From: CAWCAW01 sp963714125
GTDB lineage: Bacteria > Actinomycetota > Acidimicrobiia > Acidimicrobiales > UBA8190
Assembly (NCBI GenBank): GCA_963714125.1
Contig: OY970234.1
Location: 62,001 to 126,000 of the forward strand
Direction of reading: 5' to 3'
Length of the DNA stretch: 64,000 bases
This document shows positions 61,980 to 64,000 of this stretch, piece by piece (the stretch's first letter is position 1; the number at the start of each line of letters is the position of its first letter). The position numbers and the translations under genes were made by a program. The notes under the pieces are model-generated. The model did no database searches. It was not told the DNA's origin and was given only the letters and a program-made list of their open reading frames with translations.

Positions 61980-63428
61980 TCAGGTCAGGCCGCGACAAAG
62001 CGGCAATGTGCTCGTGAAGGCCATGGCTTGGTCCCCGTAGCAGCGGCGAATTTCGAGGCCGGCCTGTCCGGCGGCTTGCTCCACTTGCCCGCAGGCCTCT
62101 TCGAGGCTTTCGGGGTCCTCGGTCGACACCGTCACGTACCCCGTGAAGCGGTACTCGGCGTGACCGTCGGCCAGTTCGACCTCACGTCGAGCCAGCACCT
62201 CTTCTTCGCGCCGCCGTCGGGCCGTGGCGAGAAAGCCGCCCCGGCGGCGCAGTTCGGCGTCGGCGATGTCGGCCGTGCGGGCCTGCTCGATGCGTCGGGC
62301 CGCCGCTAAAGGACCCACGGGTTCCATGACGACTGCGACCGACCGACGTACTGAGGACCACAGCAACAACGGTCCCAAGAAATCCGGACCGACATCGGTG
62401 CGCGGCCATTGGGATATCCAGAACGTGGCGTGCCACGTTCCATCGGCGTGCACTCGACCCCATTCAGCCGACAGCCCCATCGGCCATGGCCACGGCGCCG
62501 GGCGCGGCGTGTAGCGTTCACCTGATTCCGGCGTGGGGCCCATGATGGCGGGCGCGGTATCGAAGGAAGCCCGCACGACGCGCCCCAACTCGTCGGCATC
62601 GAGGACAGAGCCGACATCCAGAGACGCGTCGCTCAGGCGGCGGCGCAACGACGCCACGTCGCGCAACAGCACCGTGCACGCGCCTCGGTCTCCTCCTCCC
62701 GCTATCTTCACGGCCCGCGCCGCCCGACCGGCGTGGATGGCGATGGCCACGAAGACCTCGTGGCGGCATGTGGCCGGAAACTCGGCTTCCACCAACGCTC
62801 CATACGAAGTCCGCGGATCGGAGCTGCCATCGAGCGTGGCGGCCGTGCGGAGATGATCTCGGATGGCGGCACCGTCGTCGGAGAGACTCCGCTCGACCCA
62901 CTGCACGCGGTGGATGACCGATCCCTGCAGCGCCAGGGAAGAAAGCGCGGAACTCCAGCCGCCCACTCGCCGCGCCTTATCCTCGGGACCGAGGAGTACG
63001 AAGCCTCGTCCCGCCACGCGAAGCACGGCGGTGTAGGTGCGAGAGGCACCATCGAATACGACGGCGGCCCGGTGTTGCTCACCAGGCCCAAGCTCGACAT
63101 CGAGGACGCGCAGCGTGGTGAAGGGGTTGGACCTGGAGCTTCGTCGCCGACCCGGGATGCCAGCGGCGTGGCGCCAGGCATCCGGCGCCCACTCTTCAGC
63201 GGTGCGGCCGCCGATCGGCCACGTGGCGGCACCGACGGCCAAGCCGACGATGGCCAACGCCACCACGGCTCCCGAGACAGAGGGGCGAGCACGTAACACC
63301 ACCACCGCCACCACTAGGGAGACGGCCACTATGGCGATCTGCCCACCGCGCCAGCCAGCCACGAGTCCACGGCGTTGCAAGGGGCCGAAGCGGTAACGCG
63401 GCACCTCGGGTTCAGTCGGCACCGTCAT
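61980..63428 (-). CDS. SCO6880-like conjugation/secretion protein
   Basis: A 482-residue protein matching the actinobacterial SCO6880 group that accompanies VirB4-like ATPases. Two hydrophobic helices lie at about residues 22-65 (GQIAIVAVSLVVAVVVLR and VSGAVVALAIVGLAVGAATW). A large cytosolic domain follows, with GGDRGACTVLLRDVASLRRRL and PWPMGLSAEWGRVHADGTWH. The ATG at 63428 overlaps the upstream gene by 17 bases and is preferred over a longer frame to 63638 with Ala/Val-rich residues. Probable role: membrane base of the transfer machine, in place of the missing N-terminal half of VirB4. Confidence 0.82.
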   Translation of the reverse strand: MTVPTEPEVPRYRFGPLQRRGLVAGWRGGQIAIVAVSLVVAVVVLRARPSVSGAVVALAIVGLAVGAATWPIGGRTAEEWAPDAWRHAAGIPGRRRSSRSNPFTTLRVLDVELGPGEQHRAAVVFDGASRTYTAVLRVAGRGFVLLGPEDKARRVGGWSSALSSLALQGSVIHRVQWVERSLSDDGAAIRDHLRTAATLDGSSDPRTSYGALVEAEFPATCRHEVFVAIAIHAGRAARAVKIAGGGDRGACTVLLRDVASLRRRLSDASLDVGSVLDADELGRVVRASFDTAPAIMGPTPESGERYTPRPAPWPWPMGLSAEWGRVHADGTWHATFWISQWPRTDVGPDFLGPLLLWSSVRRSVAVVMEPVGPLAAARRIEQARTADIADAELRRRGGFLATARRRREEEVLARREVELADGHAEYRFTGYVTVSTEDPESLEEACGQVEQAAGQAGLEIRRCYGDQAMAFTSTLPLCRGLT

Positions 63429-64000
63429 CGTCCAATCGCGCTGCGGGTAACTCAGACCGCGCCGAGTTTCGGTCCTCATCGCCGTCACCAGCCCCGCCAC
63501 GGACGGCGCCATCCTCGGTCCAACCGGCGACCGAGCCCTCGGGCCTGAGCACGCCGTGTTTGGAAAGGTCGTACGGGTCACTACCGCCGGTGCTTCCATC
63601 ACCGCTACCGCTGCCATCTCCACCGCTGCCGGAAACACCTTCGCCAGGGCGGGAGCCCGCCCCGACCGGTCCCTCCGTAAGCATCGGGATCGCCTTCGTC
63701 GCCGCCTCGGACTCTGACCCGACTGCCGATAAGGCGCGCATCGCCACTTGGGGGCCGGGCCCTCCGCCCTGCGTCAGCACGTCCATGGCGAAGTTGCCGT
63801 TGCGCGCCAAGTTCATGGGGCCGCTTTGCATGCGGTGCCGAGCCGACTCCAGATGCGCGGCCGCCCCCGCCTCAAAGGCGGGTATCAACCGCAGCAATGT
63901 AAAGGGGGACATGGCGGCAATGATCAACAACGCGCTGCCCGTCACCACCGCCGAGAAGCCGCCGGAATTGCCGGCCGGTGACGACGCCACGCCGAAGCCG
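63412..64000 (-). CDS. TrbL/VirB6-like membrane component of the transfer system, 5' end outside the window
   Basis: Partial: the frame continues past base 64000. The visible 196 residues begin inside the protein with a hydrophobic helix (VVTGSALLIIAAMSPFTLLRL), then HLESARHRMQSG and a long Gly/Ser/Asp-rich tail. In related loci this position holds a polytopic TrbL-like channel protein whose last helix and disordered C terminus look like this. It overlaps the SCO6880-like gene by 17 bases, so it is the upstream member of the same operon. An internal GTG at 63990 is unlikely to be the real start. Confidence 0.65.
   Translation of the reverse strand, partial: GFGVASSPAGNSGGFSAVVTGSALLIIAAMSPFTLLRLIPAFEAGAAAHLESARHRMQSGPMNLARNGNFAMDVLTQGGGPGPQVAMRALSAVGSESEAATKAIPMLTEGPVGAGSRPGEGVSGSGGDGSGSGDGSTGGSDPYDLSKHGVLRPEGSVAGWTEDGAVRGGAGDGDEDRNSARSELPAARLDDDGAD

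Overview
The window is high-GC DNA with dense short-gap gene packing, frequent GTG starts and four-base stop/start overlaps. Together with a polyphosphate glucokinase, an F420-type luciferase-like oxidoreductase, an SmtB/Zur-like regulator pair and SCO6880-type transfer ATPases, this points to an actinobacterium, plausibly an uncultured member of the Acidimicrobiia. That placement is inference; there is no rRNA in the window. Three genes carry single-base lesions, which also fits a draft or metagenome-derived assembly.

Layout: 92-2553 holds a DNA methyltransferase and a probable nuclease partner. 2602-6338 is a housekeeping block: recR, dnaX, SRP RNA, two tRNA-Ser genes and tadA. 6515-9105 is a three-gene catabolic or detoxification operon (MBL hydrolase, cupin, SRPBCC) divergent from a TetR regulator across a promoter/operator. 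9244-17923 is a mixed accessory stretch: patatin lipase, orphan FtsX-type permease, diguanylate cyclase, DHFR-like protein, a frameshifted methyltransferase, LLM oxidoreductase and thioesterase. 17951-30327 is rich in carbohydrate and hydrolase genes: GH38 alpha-mannosidase, PhyH, amidase and an alpha/beta hydrolase, then a translationally coupled operon of GH15 glycosidase, glucose dehydrogenase, MBL hydrolase and cupredoxin.

30388-35769 encodes a MarP-like membrane protease, an RDD protein, 5-oxoprolinase PxpA with a PxpB-PxpC fusion, and a flavin-binding protein. 35776-40288 is a metal-homeostasis locus: an ABC importer facing an SmtB-like/Fur-like regulator operon, with two palindromic operator candidates between them. 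The SmtB-like gene is frameshifted in a G run. 40403-43270 holds a 55-residue membrane protein, a VOC protein, an intergenic region full of hairpins and palindromes, a winged-helix regulator and a carotenoid oxygenase broken by a stop codon.

43210-51882 contains two exported proteins built from the same Cys-pair repeat, with 14 and 7 copies (two and one seven-bladed propellers by inference). The larger one ends in a Pro/Thr stalk and an LAFTG sortase-like anchor. Between them lie a beta-lactamase-like hydrolase, an ABC exporter and an M24 peptidase. 52008-59048 holds tRNA-Arg(ACG), a DUF35-thiolase-enoyl-CoA hydratase operon, polyphosphate glucokinase, an amidase and a P450. 59059-64000 is the end of a type IV secretion/conjugation-like operon (TraD-like, VirB4-like, SCO6880-like and a membrane component cut by the window edge).
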